This document shows positions 33,132-45,855 of a stretch of 64,000 bases of DNA, piece after piece. Position 1 is the first letter of the stretch. Each line of letters begins with the position of its first letter. Made by a program: the position numbers and the translations under genes. The notes beneath the pieces were generated by a model that did no database searches, was not told the DNA's origin, and saw nothing but the letters and a program-made list of their open reading frames with translations. Where the stretch lies: NCBI GenBank assembly GCA_002964805.2, contig PUDQ02000001.1, positions 5,418,001 to 5,482,000 of the forward strand. Reading direction: 5' to 3'. The DNA comes from Trametes villosa (lineage: Eukaryota > Basidiomycota > Agaricomycetes > Polyporales > Polyporaceae).

Positions 33132-33614
33132 ATACAATGTCTCGGTCGGCTCAGTCGGTTTCGGTATTGAGTGAGGGAGCCTACTGGCTCATCACGGCTG
33201 CCACTGCTGGCCTGTGCCATAGGTGGTATGCTATATTGGACTATACGAATACATCGCGGGCGCCGGGCCTCTACAGCGGGCTGCGGTCCTTCCGTCTCGT
33301 GCGACCCATCCTCTATAACCTTGGCCTCATGCTACTTTAGGCGACCGCGCGCGGGAGGGCGTTGTACTGCGTCCGTCGCGCGCGGCGCGCGCCCGCAGCC
33401 CTCTGCCGCGTCCGTGGCGCGCTGGCGCCTGCTGCACGCGATCTCCCCTTTTGCTGATGGTCCGTACACTCTCTTTCCTCCTCTTGCGAGCCTGTTACTC
33501 TGTGGTTCTTGTACGATACCTTGCACACGATACCTTGCACCCAAGTGGTACGAAGTTTGAGCAAGCCTAGGCTCCGCAAAATCTAGCACGGCGCTCGGCA
33601 ATCGCCCCGGGACC

Positions 33615-36600
33615 ATGACGGAGCGCATAGACCGCCTTGTCCGAACTTGGATCGCTTCGGAGCAAGAGCAGGAGGTAGAAGAGGCAGCCTCGGGTAAGTA
33701 GCTATACTAGTGCAATGAATCGCATTCGCTCACCCATCATAGAGATTGCCTCGGGGAACGCCACACTACTAAGCCTCGTGAAATCTCTCGGGGAGTACCT
33801 AACATCGGAAGAGGATGATCTGCGTACCAAGGGTGAATATACAGGGGAACACACGTCTACTAGTTACTGAACGCGTACGACTTGTAGGTGTCGAATTCCT
33901 TTCTCTGGTGATCGCAAAATGTCCGCCGGAGAAGCTCAACCGACAATCCGGTGCGTAGACGTCCTCCCTCCTCCCGGTATAGACCAGTCTAACGGCCGTA
34001 CGCGAACCTCAAGTCCGAGTACTTACGGTATTCTTCTGCGGCAAGCTTGAAGACACCGAGACGATCATACCAGCCCTGAAGGGTTTAGTCACTCTGACCA
34101 AATTACCGGCCTTCGCTTCGACAGATGCCGTGGAGGTCATTAAGGCGTAAGGCTGAAAGGCTCATGTTTTCGTCTCCATTTGGGGTGTCTAATAGCCCGG
34201 ATAGTATCTTCGCGCATGTCAAGATGAAGGTCCTCGTACAGTCGCAGCGCTTTACTGTCTTCACGATCGTCGACAACCTAGTCGCCCGACATCGGGAAGG
34301 TCTGTTATGTCTGTGAACACGCAAACAGAGGCTCACATTCCGCCGTAGCCCTCAAAGCGTTAGGCGAAGAGTTCATCCGCGGATACATAAACCTAGCAGA
34401 AGGCGAGAAGGACCCTCGCAATTTGATGCTGGCGTTTGCGATCGACCGTGTCCTGGTCATCGAATTCGACGTGCAGAAACACATTGAGGTAAGCTTCTAT
34501 ATGTTTCCCCTACCATCGAGTCCTTTTGCTCATGTGGTATATACAGGATATCTTCAACATCACCTTCTGCTACTTCCCGATCACCTTCAGGCCCCCTCCG
34601 AACGACCCGTATGGTATCTCCTCCGAAGACCTGAAGGGCGCACTAAGGTACGGGACGTTGTGAACCTCTGAGCTTGCATATACTCATCTCATCATGTTCC
34701 AGAGCATGTCTGCATGCGACCCCTGCATTTGGCCCCTTGGCGATCCCCTTGTTCCTGGAAAAGCTGACCGCAGGTTCGCCAGTTACAAAGGTAAGTTAGG
34801 CTATCAATGGCACGAGCCATCTACTCACCTCGTGTTTGCCAGAAAGACACGCTTCAGACGCTGGACGCCTGTCTTCCGGTTTACGGCTCTGCGATCGCGC
34901 GAGAGAATGCGCGGAAACTGTGGAACTGCCTCAAGCTCGAGGTTTGCCTTCTCAATCACAGTCACCGAGAGCGTTGGCTGAGTAAGATTGGAACCACAGA
35001 TCTTCCAGCCGACAGACGGCGATACGGAGGAGAAGGCTCTGAAGACGACCCAAGTTCTCATCCATACTATCTATTCCGCCGATGAGAGCAGTAGGGGCGA
35101 CAGCGCGGAGATCGAGGGCTTGGCCAAGGATGCCTGCGACGAATGCATACAGATCCTCCGCGAGCCCGAGAAGAGCCAAGCGCAGCATGCTATCAAAGTC
35201 CTGTGCGCCTTCATGTCTACGACCCGTAAGCGCATACACGAGTGGATCTCGCGAGCGCGTTGTTGACGTTGTCCATGAAGCCTCTGTCGCACGGTTTACG
35301 CTCGCAAGAGCGGTCCCGCACTTGGTCAAGCTGTTCCACAATCCGGACGAGCTGCCGAACCGCGCGCCGACGCTGAGGCTGCTTGCGGACCTGATCGAGG
35401 CCGCCCGGAAGTCCACTGCAGAGGCTCCGGAGGTGCTGCCTGAAGAGGGGAACGTGCCGCTGTCGCCCTACAAGGACGAGGTGCTCGGCGTTCTGACGGT
35501 CGGGCTGAAGACGCCAGCTTCTGCGCTCCCTGCTATCGACGGCCTGAAGAGCATGGTTCGCACAGCGGGATTACTGACGGACGAGGAGCTGGGCTTCGTC
35601 GTCCACAATGTGAACGAGATACTGCAGAAGGATGAAGACGAGAGTGAGATCAGGTGAGTCTGCACCCTCGGTCCTCGCAGGTTTGCTCATCCCAGAGTTT
35701 TTGTGCGTAGCGATGCATCGCTAGACCTCCTATGCACCGTCTCCGCCTTTGCACCGTTCCACGTCTCCAACACCACCCTCCCGCTTCTCTTCGCATCGCT
35801 TCCGGACAGGGCACCCCCGCGGGAGGCGGAGGTCGACCGCATCCGCTACTGGCGCACGCTCGCGTACCTCAAGAAGCTCTGCACGCACCCCGACCTCTTC
35901 GAGACGCTCGTCGTGCGCCTGTCCACCAAGCTGGACCTCCTCTGCGTCCTCCCCGCGTCCAACCCCGACTCGCTTGCGACCGACCTCGAGCCACAGGCTG
36001 CCTATGCGCACTCCATCCTGAAGACGCTCGCCGACGTGCTCTCTGCAAAGATAGATGCGGGACACGCGGACGTTGTGAAGTACATCGACCGGCTGGTCCC
36101 GAGACTTTACAACCTCTTCATCTTCTCAGCGTTGCTAGCCGAGGATAGGCCGATGCCCGCCGCCGACCCTCGTCTGTTGGCGGTCGCAGCGCAGATCGTC
36201 ACTCTGGTGACACAAACGCTGAACGCGGCGTAAGTCGTGACTTTGCGCCCGCGTATGCGAAGCTCATTGCCGCTCAGGCGACAGGAGAGCTTCATCAAGG
36301 CCGTCTTCGCCGCGTATGTGGACAGCGACCTATCGCAACTTATCGAAGGCATACAGAAGATTCCCAGCAAGAGATTCGAGCCGCTCCAGGTAGGTCTTGA
36401 TTTGCCGCGCCGGAAAGTGTCCGCTGAGTACGTTGCAGCCTGGTGCCTCTACTTCTCAGAAGAATCTGGTGGTCCTCTTTGCCGCGGCGGTCATCGCACT
36501 GCACAAGGAGGTAGGTCGCTTTTGCACCCAGTTGTAATCAGCTACGAACGTGTCAACATCCTAGGTGTCACTCCCGGTGCCGGACGAAACCACGCTGCTC

Positions 36601-37961
36601 AACGACCTCCTACAATGGACCGCGAACAACGCCGACAACGCGCTTCAACGAGAAGCCGTGGTACACTTGATTTCAGCCATTCTCAACCGGCATGCAGAGA
36701 GTAAGCACACCAGCTGCCCCTCACTGCCAGGAACGTTTATTCAGATGGTCCTTGGGTTACAGAGCTAGAGACACTCCTGTCTACCAATGTCTCGGGCTTC
36801 TGGAAGGCTCAGATCTCTAACACGGCCGTGCCCGCCGAGGCTCGTCGACATGCGATCTTGACCTACACATGGGTAAGCCTTCATACCTCACAGTACCAGG
36901 AGATGTGCCTGAACAGATTGACCCAGGTAACCAAAGCTTTGCTTGTGCGCGGACACCCCACCGCGATGGGCAACGTGGACCGCCTGTTCGAGCTGTTCGA
37001 TGACGACCAAGTCAGCTGGGACGCTGCACGCGCGATCGGCAGGATCCCGGGGCCCGACAAGATTCTGACGAAAAAGAACCATGCCGTCACTAGGGTGGGG
37101 CTTCCGCGTCGTTTCTGGCCTCTATCGAACTGACTGAACCCCTCCCGTGTAGATCCTCTACGCGCAGAAGTACTGCAACGCCGTTCTTCCGCGCATTGTC
37201 GAGGGCGCGAAGACATCAGGTGCGTCACACGCTATACCAGCACGGTGCATGTCGCTCACCGCTGGGCGTATAGAGTCGACAAGGCAGAACGCATTCCTCG
37301 TAGCACTGGCCGCGCTGATCAGATCCGTGCCCAAGTCGACCTACACGGACCAGATGACTTCCGTGAGCACCTGCTAGGCGTCTTCGAGTGCGGCCGCACA
37401 TAACTTACCAAACCTATCCAGCTAATGCCGCTACTCCTGCGCGGGCTCGACCTGCCCGACAATGAGATCCGCGCGAGCGTCATCGACACCCTCCAGGCGG
37501 CAGCGACGTCGGCTGGGAAGGACAACACCCTCCTCGCGGAGCACGCCGCTAGCCTCGTCTCGACGATGCTCAAGAACAGCATGGTCTCCCAGATGCCGTC
37601 TGTGGTACGTATCGGTCCTCCAGCTTCGTTCGCCCGGTGAGCTGACGGCTGTATGCACATAGCGGGTTCGTGTTGCGGCGCTGCGATATTTGGCGACGCT
37701 CCCCGAGGTCGTCCGATACGATGTGCTGCACCCGCAGAAGGCGACCGTCGTCCGGGAGCTCGCGAAGGTGTTGGACGATCCGAAAAAGGCGGTTCGCAAG
37801 GAGGCTGTGGAAGCAAGGTGCGCTTCCCTCTACTGATCGTATAGACCCAGCATGACTGACATACACGTTGACCGCAGAACAAACTGGTAAATACCCTGTG
37901 TCGACCACGAGGAAAGCGCACGATACTGACTTCAATTCTCAGGTTCAAGTTCAGCGGTTAA
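33615..37961 (+). CDS. MMS19: MMS19 (MET18) nucleotide excision repair / cytosolic Fe-S assembly protein
   Basis: Starts MTERIDRLVRTWIASEQEQE. N-terminal MMS19 domain: IASGNATLLSLVKSLGEYLT, VEFLSLVIAKCPPEKLN, VRVLTVFFCGKLEDTE, then the highly typical NITFCYFPITFRPPPNDPYG with SEDLKGALRACLHATPAFGP. The remainder is a HEAT-repeat solenoid, and the C-terminal domain has ALRYLATLPEVVRYDVLHPQ and DDPKKAVRKEAVEAR, ending TNWFKFSG at TAA 37959-37961 after two very small last exons. More than 20 exons; the joins checked keep frame, for about 1080 aa. MMS19 is the targeting subunit of the CIA complex that delivers Fe-S clusters to DNA polymerases, XPD and other repair enzymes. It starts only about 480 bp downstream of the transposase stop. 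Confidence 0.92.
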
Positions 37962-38106
37962 GCGTCACACCGCGCGACGAGATGGGGTATGTGTAGCAAT
38001 TGCAGTCATCTATGTAGAACAGGGCGGCGTGAGGACTACAGTGCGCTGTGTGGATATAGTAGTGACAAGTCGACGATGATGTGTAACGAGAAAGATGTAT
38101 TAGATA

Positions 38107-38256
38107 CTAGGTCGCGCGCTCGTCCGCCGCGTAGACAGCGGCCGTCTCCCGTCCGTGGCTCGTGAGCCCCCCAATCCAGAAACCAAGCAACGACAGCGAC
38201 ATAACGATAGGAGGTAGTAGGAGCGTGTGCGCACGGCGTGTCGTACTGAACTGCAT
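38107..38256 (-). CDS. Possible 49-aa single-membrane-span ORF
   Basis: ATG at 38256 opens MQFSTTRRAHTLLLPPIVMS, continuing into one hydrophobic helix (LSLLGFWIGG) and a short polar tail. It lies 11 bp past the stop of the 464-aa gene on the same strand and in another frame. It could be an independent small ORF, a C-terminal membrane anchor added to the upstream protein by alternative splicing, or noise. Confidence 0.25.
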   Translation of the reverse strand: MQFSTTRRAHTLLLPPIVMSLSLLGFWIGGLTSHGRETAAVYAADERAT

Positions 38257-38266
38257 GCGCTTGCGC

Positions 38267-39661
38267 TCATGACACCGCGGCCATGATCGCCTGCGTCTTG
38301 ATATTCGCATCCGCGAGGGCCTGCTCAAAGGCCTGCATGTGCTCCTGCACGAGCTTCCTCCCGTCTACTCTCCGCGACGTGCGTGGGGGTGTCGAACCTG
38401 AGGGCGTCGATTCTACGTCGAGGCCCGCCTCCCACCGCTCTATCCGCACCCGGCTCCGCTCTGCGCTGTCCCACTCTGTCCGCCAGCCGCCCATCTTGTT
38501 CTTGAGCGCCCGGATCTTTCGACCGGCCTCTGTTGTCGCCGCAGCATTTACTTGGGTATGTTCGGATATCGTAGCGAGAGACGTGGCAGTGGAGGTTGTG
38601 AAGGTGCGTAGGTGGGCGAGTAGTGTGATGGTGGCAGCAGGGGTGGGGGGTCCACTCAAGGGCGGCGGTGGCGGGAACTCGGCCTTGACGGGTGTTTGTG
38701 GGTCGTACTCGTCTTCATCGTCACCGAGGCGTGCTCGATCGGGGTCGACCTCCCAGTCATTCGCAGACAGCGCAGCATCCTCCGCAATCGGATCCAAGTC
38801 CTGTGCCTCCGCCTTCAGAGCAGCCGACGAGGGTGCCTGCGCGTCCTCCTTGACAATGTCCTCGAGCTCAGACAGGTGTCCGAGCACCTCGGTCCCGCCC
38901 ACCTCACCCGCGATCTTCCGAAATTCGCGGTCGTACTCGAGCAGCTCCCGCAGCTGCGTCTCCCGGTCGCGCGCCGTGTCGTTGATGCGCCGGATGACGT
39001 CCGACGCGAGCCGCTCGAGCCGCGGCTGCGACGCGTCCCCGTCGAGGTGCCGCAGCTGCGCGAGGAACTTCTCCGTCGACTCGAGGTCCTGCGCGAGGAC
39101 CGCCATCGGGTCCGCCTCGGGCTGCCGCCGCGCCTTTGTCGGCGACGCGGCCGGGCTCCGGAAGTCGGGGTCGAAGTCGGGCGGCGCGTCGATCGCGGGC
39201 GCGGGCACGCCGCCGAACTGCAGCTGCGCGGCGAGCGAGTCCGCGCCGAGCTCGAGCTCGAGCGCATCCTCCCCGAACTGCGGCGCGGCGCCGTCGTCGT
39301 AGCGGGGCTCGGGGACCGCGTCGATGCCCTCCGCGCCCTCATCGTACTCGATCCCAAACTCCTCCGCGAGCAGCTTCGAGCCCGCACTCGGTTCGGGCAA
39401 TAGCGCTGCTGCGAGCTCGTGGGCCAGCGAATGGCGTCCGTTTGCCGCGTCGTCGCCGCCGCCGAGGGCGTCTGCTAGAGACGAGCCGCGTAAGGACGCG
39501 GACGATTTGCGGCCGCTCAGGCTGAGGTTCTGCTTTGATGGGGACTTGCGTGGTGCGGACGTCGAGCCCGGAGAGAGGTAACGCGAGCCGAAGACGTCGT
39601 CGTCGTTGTCGATGGAGGGCATGGCGGGGAGTGGGGGCGGAGAGGTGGTGGCTGAGGACAA
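38267..39661 (-). CDS. Basidiomycete hypothetical protein with coiled coils, 464 aa
   Basis: Single-exon frame starting MSSATTSPPPLPAMPSIDND. The first 190 residues are Ser/Pro/acidic and look disordered, with a short segment LAHELAAALLPEPSAGSKLL followed by AEEFGIEYDEGAEG. Residues about 195-290 are strongly helical with heptads (LAQDLESTEKFLAQLRHL; RDRETQLRELLEYDREFRKI). A Pro-rich gap follows, then a second helical block (ITLLAHLRTFTTSTATSLAT; GRKIRALKNKMGGWRTEWDS) to the end. No enzyme motif. The two helical blocks suggest a scaffold or tether but I do not recognise the family. It converges on MMS19, with 305 bp between stops. Confidence 0.65.
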   Translation of the reverse strand: MSSATTSPPPLPAMPSIDNDDDVFGSRYLSPGSTSAPRKSPSKQNLSLSGRKSSASLRGSSLADALGGGDDAANGRHSLAHELAAALLPEPSAGSKLLAEEFGIEYDEGAEGIDAVPEPRYDDGAAPQFGEDALELELGADSLAAQLQFGGVPAPAIDAPPDFDPDFRSPAASPTKARRQPEADPMAVLAQDLESTEKFLAQLRHLDGDASQPRLERLASDVIRRINDTARDRETQLRELLEYDREFRKIAGEVGGTEVLGHLSELEDIVKEDAQAPSSAALKAEAQDLDPIAEDAALSANDWEVDPDRARLGDDEDEYDPQTPVKAEFPPPPPLSGPPTPAATITLLAHLRTFTTSTATSLATISEHTQVNAAATTEAGRKIRALKNKMGGWRTEWDSAERSRVRIERWEAGLDVESTPSGSTPPRTSRRVDGRKLVQEHMQAFEQALADANIKTQAIMAAVS

Positions 39662-39939
39662 GTTACGGCCAGAATAGACGCGCCTAATTAGGCGTTGTCA
39701 AGACGCGTACTTGCAGTGATGTGCTGGATTATTGATCGACACGTACTCCACAAAACACTCTAGACACGTTCTAACAGCTCAACAGGACAATCTAATGTCA
39801 AGAGGTCTACATCTATGGCACGGTGCTCTACGAGATTAGGTATGTATGATCCTCATCTACGAAAGAAATAGCCAAATGCCACCAGTCTAGATCTAGTGTC
39901 GTACCTTGCTCTATAGTCTAGTATGCAAGAGGTCCTGGT

Positions 39940-41526
39940 CTAGCGGGATTGTATAGCGGCGAACCGTTCAGTGACTTCGTGTGCGGGACAGTCTAGGGAG
40001 GTGAGAGACGGGAAGGTGGTCATGAGGGTCTGGACGAGGGATGCCGCACACGCCGCGGCGTCGGGGACGTCGCCGATAGTAAGCGCACGCAGCGTCTTCT
40101 GCTGTAGGACAACAGGATCGGACGCCGCGGGCTTCCCGGAAGCGGCGACCAGATCGAGGGGGACGATTGGCAGTGCCAGGCTCTCCAAGTGGGGGAGGGA
40201 CTTCGCCACCACAGAAAGCGCCGCGGGTGTCATCGGGACTGGCCAGTCGGGAGGTAGGTAGTCGAGGTCGCATGTACCCAAGTTGAGGTGCCGCAGGCCG
40301 GGCCACCACTTGCCCAGCTGCGCCAGGTCCGCGTCCGTCAGCGCCGGGGAGAGCATCGACACGAGCGCGAACCGCTGCAGGCCCTTCAGCGCAGCGAGGG
40401 GCGCCAACAGGGTGAGCGGGTACCACTCCGGTGCTGCTTGAGGGCGGTGGGAGGTGTCGAGGTCCTCAAACTCGGTCAGGTCTTCGATAGAAAGCTCCGT
40501 CAGGCTCTCCGACGTCTTCTGAGCGAGGGCCTCGAAGACGCCTTTGAGGTACCCTGGGCCGCGAGGGGAACGGTCCACCTCCGCGCGGAGCTTCGTGAGG
40601 ACCCCAACGGGCAGATGCTCGATGACGATCGCCAGTAGCGAACCGCTCGCGCGAATCTCGAGCTCCTCCAGCACGGGGAAGGAGGGTGCGCTCGACCGAG
40701 CAAGCGCGTCGGCAAACTCGGCGTGTTGGACCGAGCTCGCATGGACGACGAGGGTGCGTAGACGGGGAAACGCCGCGACGGCGGCGAGTGTCTCGCACGT
40801 CAGGAAGCAGCTGGCGTAAATCGTGAGGTTCTGGAGCTGCGTGAGCGCCGCGGCCGCGCCGTTCAGCGACTCTGTCATCCGCCCGCGGATGAGGAGGGAC
40901 TGCAGGTCGGGTGCGGTCAGCCGGGCTTGCTCCAGGAAAGCGGCCGCCGCGTTGCTTCGGTCGATGGTCGTCTGCGGATCGCGCGCGGGGCCGATGTTCA
41001 CGGCGATGCGCTTGAGGCGGGGGGATTGGATCCACGCGCTGGGCACCATGCATCCGTGGAAGGAGAGCGTGACCGCCTCTAGTCTGGGCATGAAGGTCGT
41101 GAAGGTGTCAAGGGCCGGCACTTCGTAGGATGTATGGTGCGAGATCTCCTTGACGCGAGCGGCGTAGGCATGGAATGTAGGCGTCGCGCCAGCATCGTCC
41201 TGTGGGCGGTCGAGACGGTCAGCGCGAGTTTGGAATGTCAATGGGTTACTGCTCGCCACCCTCGGTCTCTGTGCGTTGATACGCACGCTCTAAGCCTGAC
41301 AGAGATGAGCACAAGAGATACTCACAGTTGGCCGTTTCTCCAGAAGACTGACAAGCGGCATAGTCCCGTCCAAACGGGACCACAGCCGGTCCAGCGCGGG
41401 GTCCTTCCACGCCTTGCAACAACGCGCCAGCTGGCAGAGCGTCCATCGCGGCTCCGATTTCGGCAGGGCGACACAATGGTCGAAAATGAGCTGGAGAATC
41501 TCGTCGATGAGCAGCGCTTTGTGCAT
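39940..41526 (-). CDS. F-box and leucine-rich-repeat-like protein
   Basis: Start at 41526: MHKALLIDEILQLIFDHC is an F-box-like opening, continuing WTLCQLARCCKAWKDPALDRLW. One intron (GTGAGT to GCACAG, about 41268-41330) joins to a 440-residue region of irregular leucine repeats (MPRLEAVTLSFHGCMVP; LQNLTIYASCFLTCETLAAV; FPRLRTLVVHASSVQ; LRHLNLGTCDLDYL; LPHLESLALPIVPLDL; FPSLTSLDCPAHE). This is the large Agaricomycete F-box/LRR expansion, thought to give SCF ubiquitin ligases their substrate choice. Target unknown. The longer upstream in-frame Met at 41727 adds non-conserved sequence and is not preferred. Confidence 0.8.
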
Positions 41527-41885
41527 GGCGAGGTCAGCGCCGTTGGCGGTGAGGAGGTGGGAGACGAAAGAGATGGTGAAACTCGGGTATATGCATGGTC
41601 GGGTTGACCGCGGTGGTCCTCCGAGAGCGCGCACGCCGACTCGGAGGCGTTGATCTCCGCCACCCAAAATTTGGCAAACTCGCGCTCCGATTGGCTCGCG
41701 AGCGCCCGTGCGTGGTGCTACCGGCAACCGTCATTCCGGCATGCGTCTTCAGACTAGATCTCGCGTTCAAACATCACACAGGGCGAAGTGCAGGCCAGCA
41801 GTCATAGCATTGCTCGATGGGTGATACAGGCGCGTCATATGCATACAGCGTGATAGAAGCACATAACAACACAACCAGACAGCGC

Positions 41886-42537
<652 letters not shown>

Positions 42538-42697
42538 CTACGCGCACAGAACGGTCTGTTAGCAAACATGAACGCTGCACCAGCAGGGCATTGAGACTCA
42601 CTTTCGGCCGCCTCTGTCTGTCCAACGAGCTGAACGGTGGAGTCGTTGACAAAAGCGAGTTCCTGGCTTGAAGGCAAGCCTAGCGCGCTCAGAAACT

Positions 42698-42704
42698 TAT
42701 ATAG
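42698..42704 (-). promoter_or_regulatory. TATA box of the ubiquitin-eS31 gene
   Basis: TATATAA on the minus strand about 160 bp upstream of the start codon; the distance fits a leader containing an intron. Confidence 0.5.
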
Positions 42705-42963
42705 CAGGTGATTTGTCAGCACGAGATCTCTGTGGATGGTCCGTGCATTAAGGTTTGAGCGCCGCTGACTCCGCCCGTCGGCGACTGACCAATTCGATCA
42801 CCGAGACCGAGATCGGGCGGCTCGTCGCGTGCCACGTGCCCCGCGAGACGCGTCTGAGTCTTCCGCCACATTCCGCGACGCGACTCTCTTGGTTTACGCG
42901 TTCATAGCCTGTCTCTCTCCCCGTATACGACCCTACACCACTTTTACCCGTCGAACATCAGCC

Positions 42964-44366
42964 ATGGATAGCGACGACGACACCCGTATGGAAGATAACG
43001 AGCCTATCAACTGGCCCAATACTACGAAGGGAAAGGGAAAGGGCAAAGCCACACAGCGTGAGGATGCATACGATGCGGAGAACTTGCCATGGTGCGCACC
43101 ATCACCATATGTTGTTGGCTGGGTCATGACTCTAGCTTAGGGTGGAGAAGTATCGTCCAGTCACGCTGGACGACGTCGTGTCGCACCAGGACATCACAAG
43201 CACCAGTGAGTGTGCTTGCAAGCGGGCCTGAAGGGGTTGACCGACGCGTCGTAGTCGTGAAGTTCATTGAGAAGAACAGGCTTCCCCATCTGCTCTTCTA
43301 CGGGCCTCCCGGTACTGGGAAAACCTCGACTATTCTCGCTCTTGCACGTCGACTATATGGGGCCGACTACCGGAAGCAGATCCTGGAGGTAAGCTCGATC
43401 CGGCCCTTCACTACTCCGTTACCAAGTATGTGACGCTGACTACCATGCAGCTTAATGCCTCAGACGACCGCGGTATCGACGTGGTACGAGAGCAGATCAA
43501 GAACTTCGCGGAGACGCGGACATTGTTCTCCAAGGGCTTCAAGCTCATCATCCTGGACGAAGCAGACATGATGACTACTGCAGCCCAGTCTGCCTTGCGC
43601 CGCACCATCGAGCAGCACACCAAGAACGCTCGGTTCTGTATCATTTGCAACTACGTCAACAAGATCATCCCCGCCATCCAGAGTCGATGCACGCGGTTCC
43701 GCTTCTCTCCACTGCCTATAATTGAAGTGGAGAAACGTTTAAGCAGGGTTATTGAAGCCGAAGGGTAGGTTATACTTTGTGTGTTCTTGACCTTCGTTCA
43801 CGCCCACGATCTTCTCCAGTGTCCAACTGACTGAGGACGGCAAGAAGGCTCTGCTGAAGCTCTCAAGGGGGGACATGCGGCGAGCGCTGAACGTGCTCCA
43901 AGCGTGCCATGCCGCGTATGATCGCAGCGGGGAGGCGGAAATCTACAATTGCACGGGTAACCCCCATCCTTCGGACATTGCGACAATCGTCAACTCCATG
44001 CTCGAAGACGATTTTACGACTTCGTACAACCGTGAGTACATCTCTTACCACAAGTCCACACCCGACTGACGCTGCGGCCGGCAGTCATTTCCGCACTGAA
44101 GACCGAGCGTGGCCTTGCCCTCCCCGACCTCATCAACGGCGCGTACGAATATCTGCGGGACATTCAGCTGAAGCCAAACGCGAACATATACCTCCTCGAC
44201 TTCCTTGCAACAACAGAGTATGTCTTGCCATCTGCCGATCGTGCAAGCCGCGTTGTTGACATTCGGTAGATACCGGCTTTCCACAGGAGGGAGTGAGAAG
44301 ATTCAGCTGACGGCTCTGCTCGGCGCGTTCAAGAACGCAGTGGAATTGTCGGCCAAATCCACCTGA
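42964..44366 (+). CDS. RFC3: Replication factor C small subunit (yeast Rfc3 / human RFC5)
   Basis: Starts [20 protein letters not shown]; a short acidic/basic N-terminal extension precedes [20 protein letters not shown]. Walker A is [13 protein letters not shown], sensor region [15 protein letters not shown], Walker [11 protein letters not shown], the arginine-finger SRC motif [10 protein letters not shown], and sensor 2 [11 protein letters not shown]. The C-terminal collar ends [11 protein letters not shown]. The wording [28 protein letters not shown] and the length (about 360 aa) place it with Rfc3/RFC5 rather than other small subunits. The clamp loader opens PCNA onto primed DNA. The gene diverges from ubiquitin-eS31 across 426 bp. 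Confidence 0.93.
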
Positions 44367-44816
44367 GTACATACCCTCAAGCGTGTCGGCCTGTTTATCG
44401 TTGTATTACTATACGGTCTTTCTTTCCATTCACGTGCACTTTACAACATTATGCCAGCTTACATACGACTTGCCAGACGCCACCACGCGACTGTGTCGAC
44501 CCTTTCCACCCTGCAAGCACCCCTCTCATAAAGCACGAAGCACTCTGACTAGAACCTCTGGTTAACTGATGATTTTTGGCGAGCCAGATGTCAGCACTAA
44601 CTCGCACTCATCATTCGGATATATCCGACTAGAACCATATACACGGATTTCATACAGGTACCGTAGCAGGCTGCAAATCCCACACGCCGGACAAGCAAAT
44701 TCAAAACACTGCAGATATCGACTCGACTTCGCGATATTCGACTTCCCTTCCTGTGAACGGTCGCTGTACCGCCTCAGGCGTCCTGGAAGACTAATACGAG
44801 GCGTAAGAAACATATT

Positions 44817-45374
44817 TTATGTAACCCTTTGCAAACCGTGCTTACCGCGAAGGCTGTAGTTCCCTGCGGACTGACGCTCGTCCAAGTTGATCTGGCAACG
44901 AACCGAGCCGCCCTCGGGGCAGATGAACGGCACTGTGTTAGTGCGCGTGCCGCGCGCGATGTTGAAAGTGTCGTCGGGGTCCTACGAGCGCCGCGTCAGC
45001 CACCAGCGCGCAGGAAGGGCGGCAAACACCTACGTCCACCTCCATCGAGTCGATGTATGCGGTGGCCCCGGGGACGCATCCCAGAGTGTCGGTTGCCTGG
45101 CACGTCCTGTTAGAGGTGGGAGCAATCGCGGTTAGGTCGGGCAGACGTGGACGCGATGCGGGGCTTACATGCGAGCACCCGCGGTGCAGTCTCTGACAAT
45201 GTACCAGATGCGGAAGCCGGTGCCAAGGGGTCCGTAGGAGCCGCACCCGGAGTCGGGGGTGAGGACCGCGTCGACGTCCCCGGTGAGGGCAGCAGAGCTG
45301 CGCTCGACGGGTGCCGGCGTGGCGGCAACGAGGGAGACGGAGGCGACGAGGGCGAGGATGGTGGAGAAGCGCAT
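44817..45374 (-). CDS. Small secreted cysteine-containing protein
   Basis: ATG at 45374 opens MRFSTILALVASVSLVAATP, a signal peptide, then APVERSSAALTGDVDAVLTP and SGCGSYGPLGTGFRIWYIVR. Short introns link exons coding TCQATDTLGCVPGATAYIDS, TFNIARGTRTNT and VPFICPEGGSVRCQINL. Cysteines in each exon suggest several disulfides. The last exon either reads through NYSLRGKHGLQRVT to TAA at 44817 or uses a GTAAGC donor there, so the 3' end is uncertain. No known domain recognised; a TATA box sits 77 bp upstream. Confidence 0.65.
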
Positions 45375-45450
45375 TGTGAGTGGAGTGTTGTGCTGGTGCG
45401 AATGCTGAGGGAGCTTGGAGGCTGAGGGCATGCTGCTCGACGCTGCCCTC

Positions 45451-45457
45451 TTTTATA
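45451..45457 (-). promoter_or_regulatory. TATA box of the small secreted protein gene
   Basis: TATAAAA on the minus strand, 77-83 bp before the start codon at 45374. Confidence 0.6.
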
Positions 45458-45855
45458 GCTCGCTGTCCTCGCTGGACGTGTTGTATGACGCAAACACTGG
45501 TGTGCAGTCGCACCGAGGAGGGCTAGCCAAGCCACCAGTACCTGTGCAGGTGCCATTCAAGGTGTGCACCCGCCTCTTCCTCCCCCGTGGACGTCAAGCC
45601 GCGACGCTTCTCTACCGCAGAGTATCTATCGCCGAGGGCTCCTCTTTCAGCCGTATACTACTCAAGCCTCTTTCCTCGAATCATGCGCAAGCTAGTGCGC
45701 TGTTCTTCCCGCTTTGCAAGATGGACAAGAACCATTCGACGTGGTACTCTGTGCTCTCGAGGTATGCCCCGGAGACTTCTCAGGCTTGTAAGACAAGAGC
45801 GCTCACAAAAATCGGCAGTCATAGGCCACAACTACTCACGTCACCGAGTCTCTGT

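Noticed and set aside
25745..33547. CACTTGGG / CCCAAGTG as terminal inverted repeats of the Plavaka element
   Set aside because: An 8-bp inverted match is expected by chance when comparing flanks of several hundred bases. It does not extend inwards, and the flanking triplets (CGT and GTA) do not form a target duplication.
41527..41727. Longer N-terminus for the F-box protein starting at 41727
   Set aside because: The extra 67 residues have no family similarity, and MHKALLIDEILQLIFD is the expected F-box opening.
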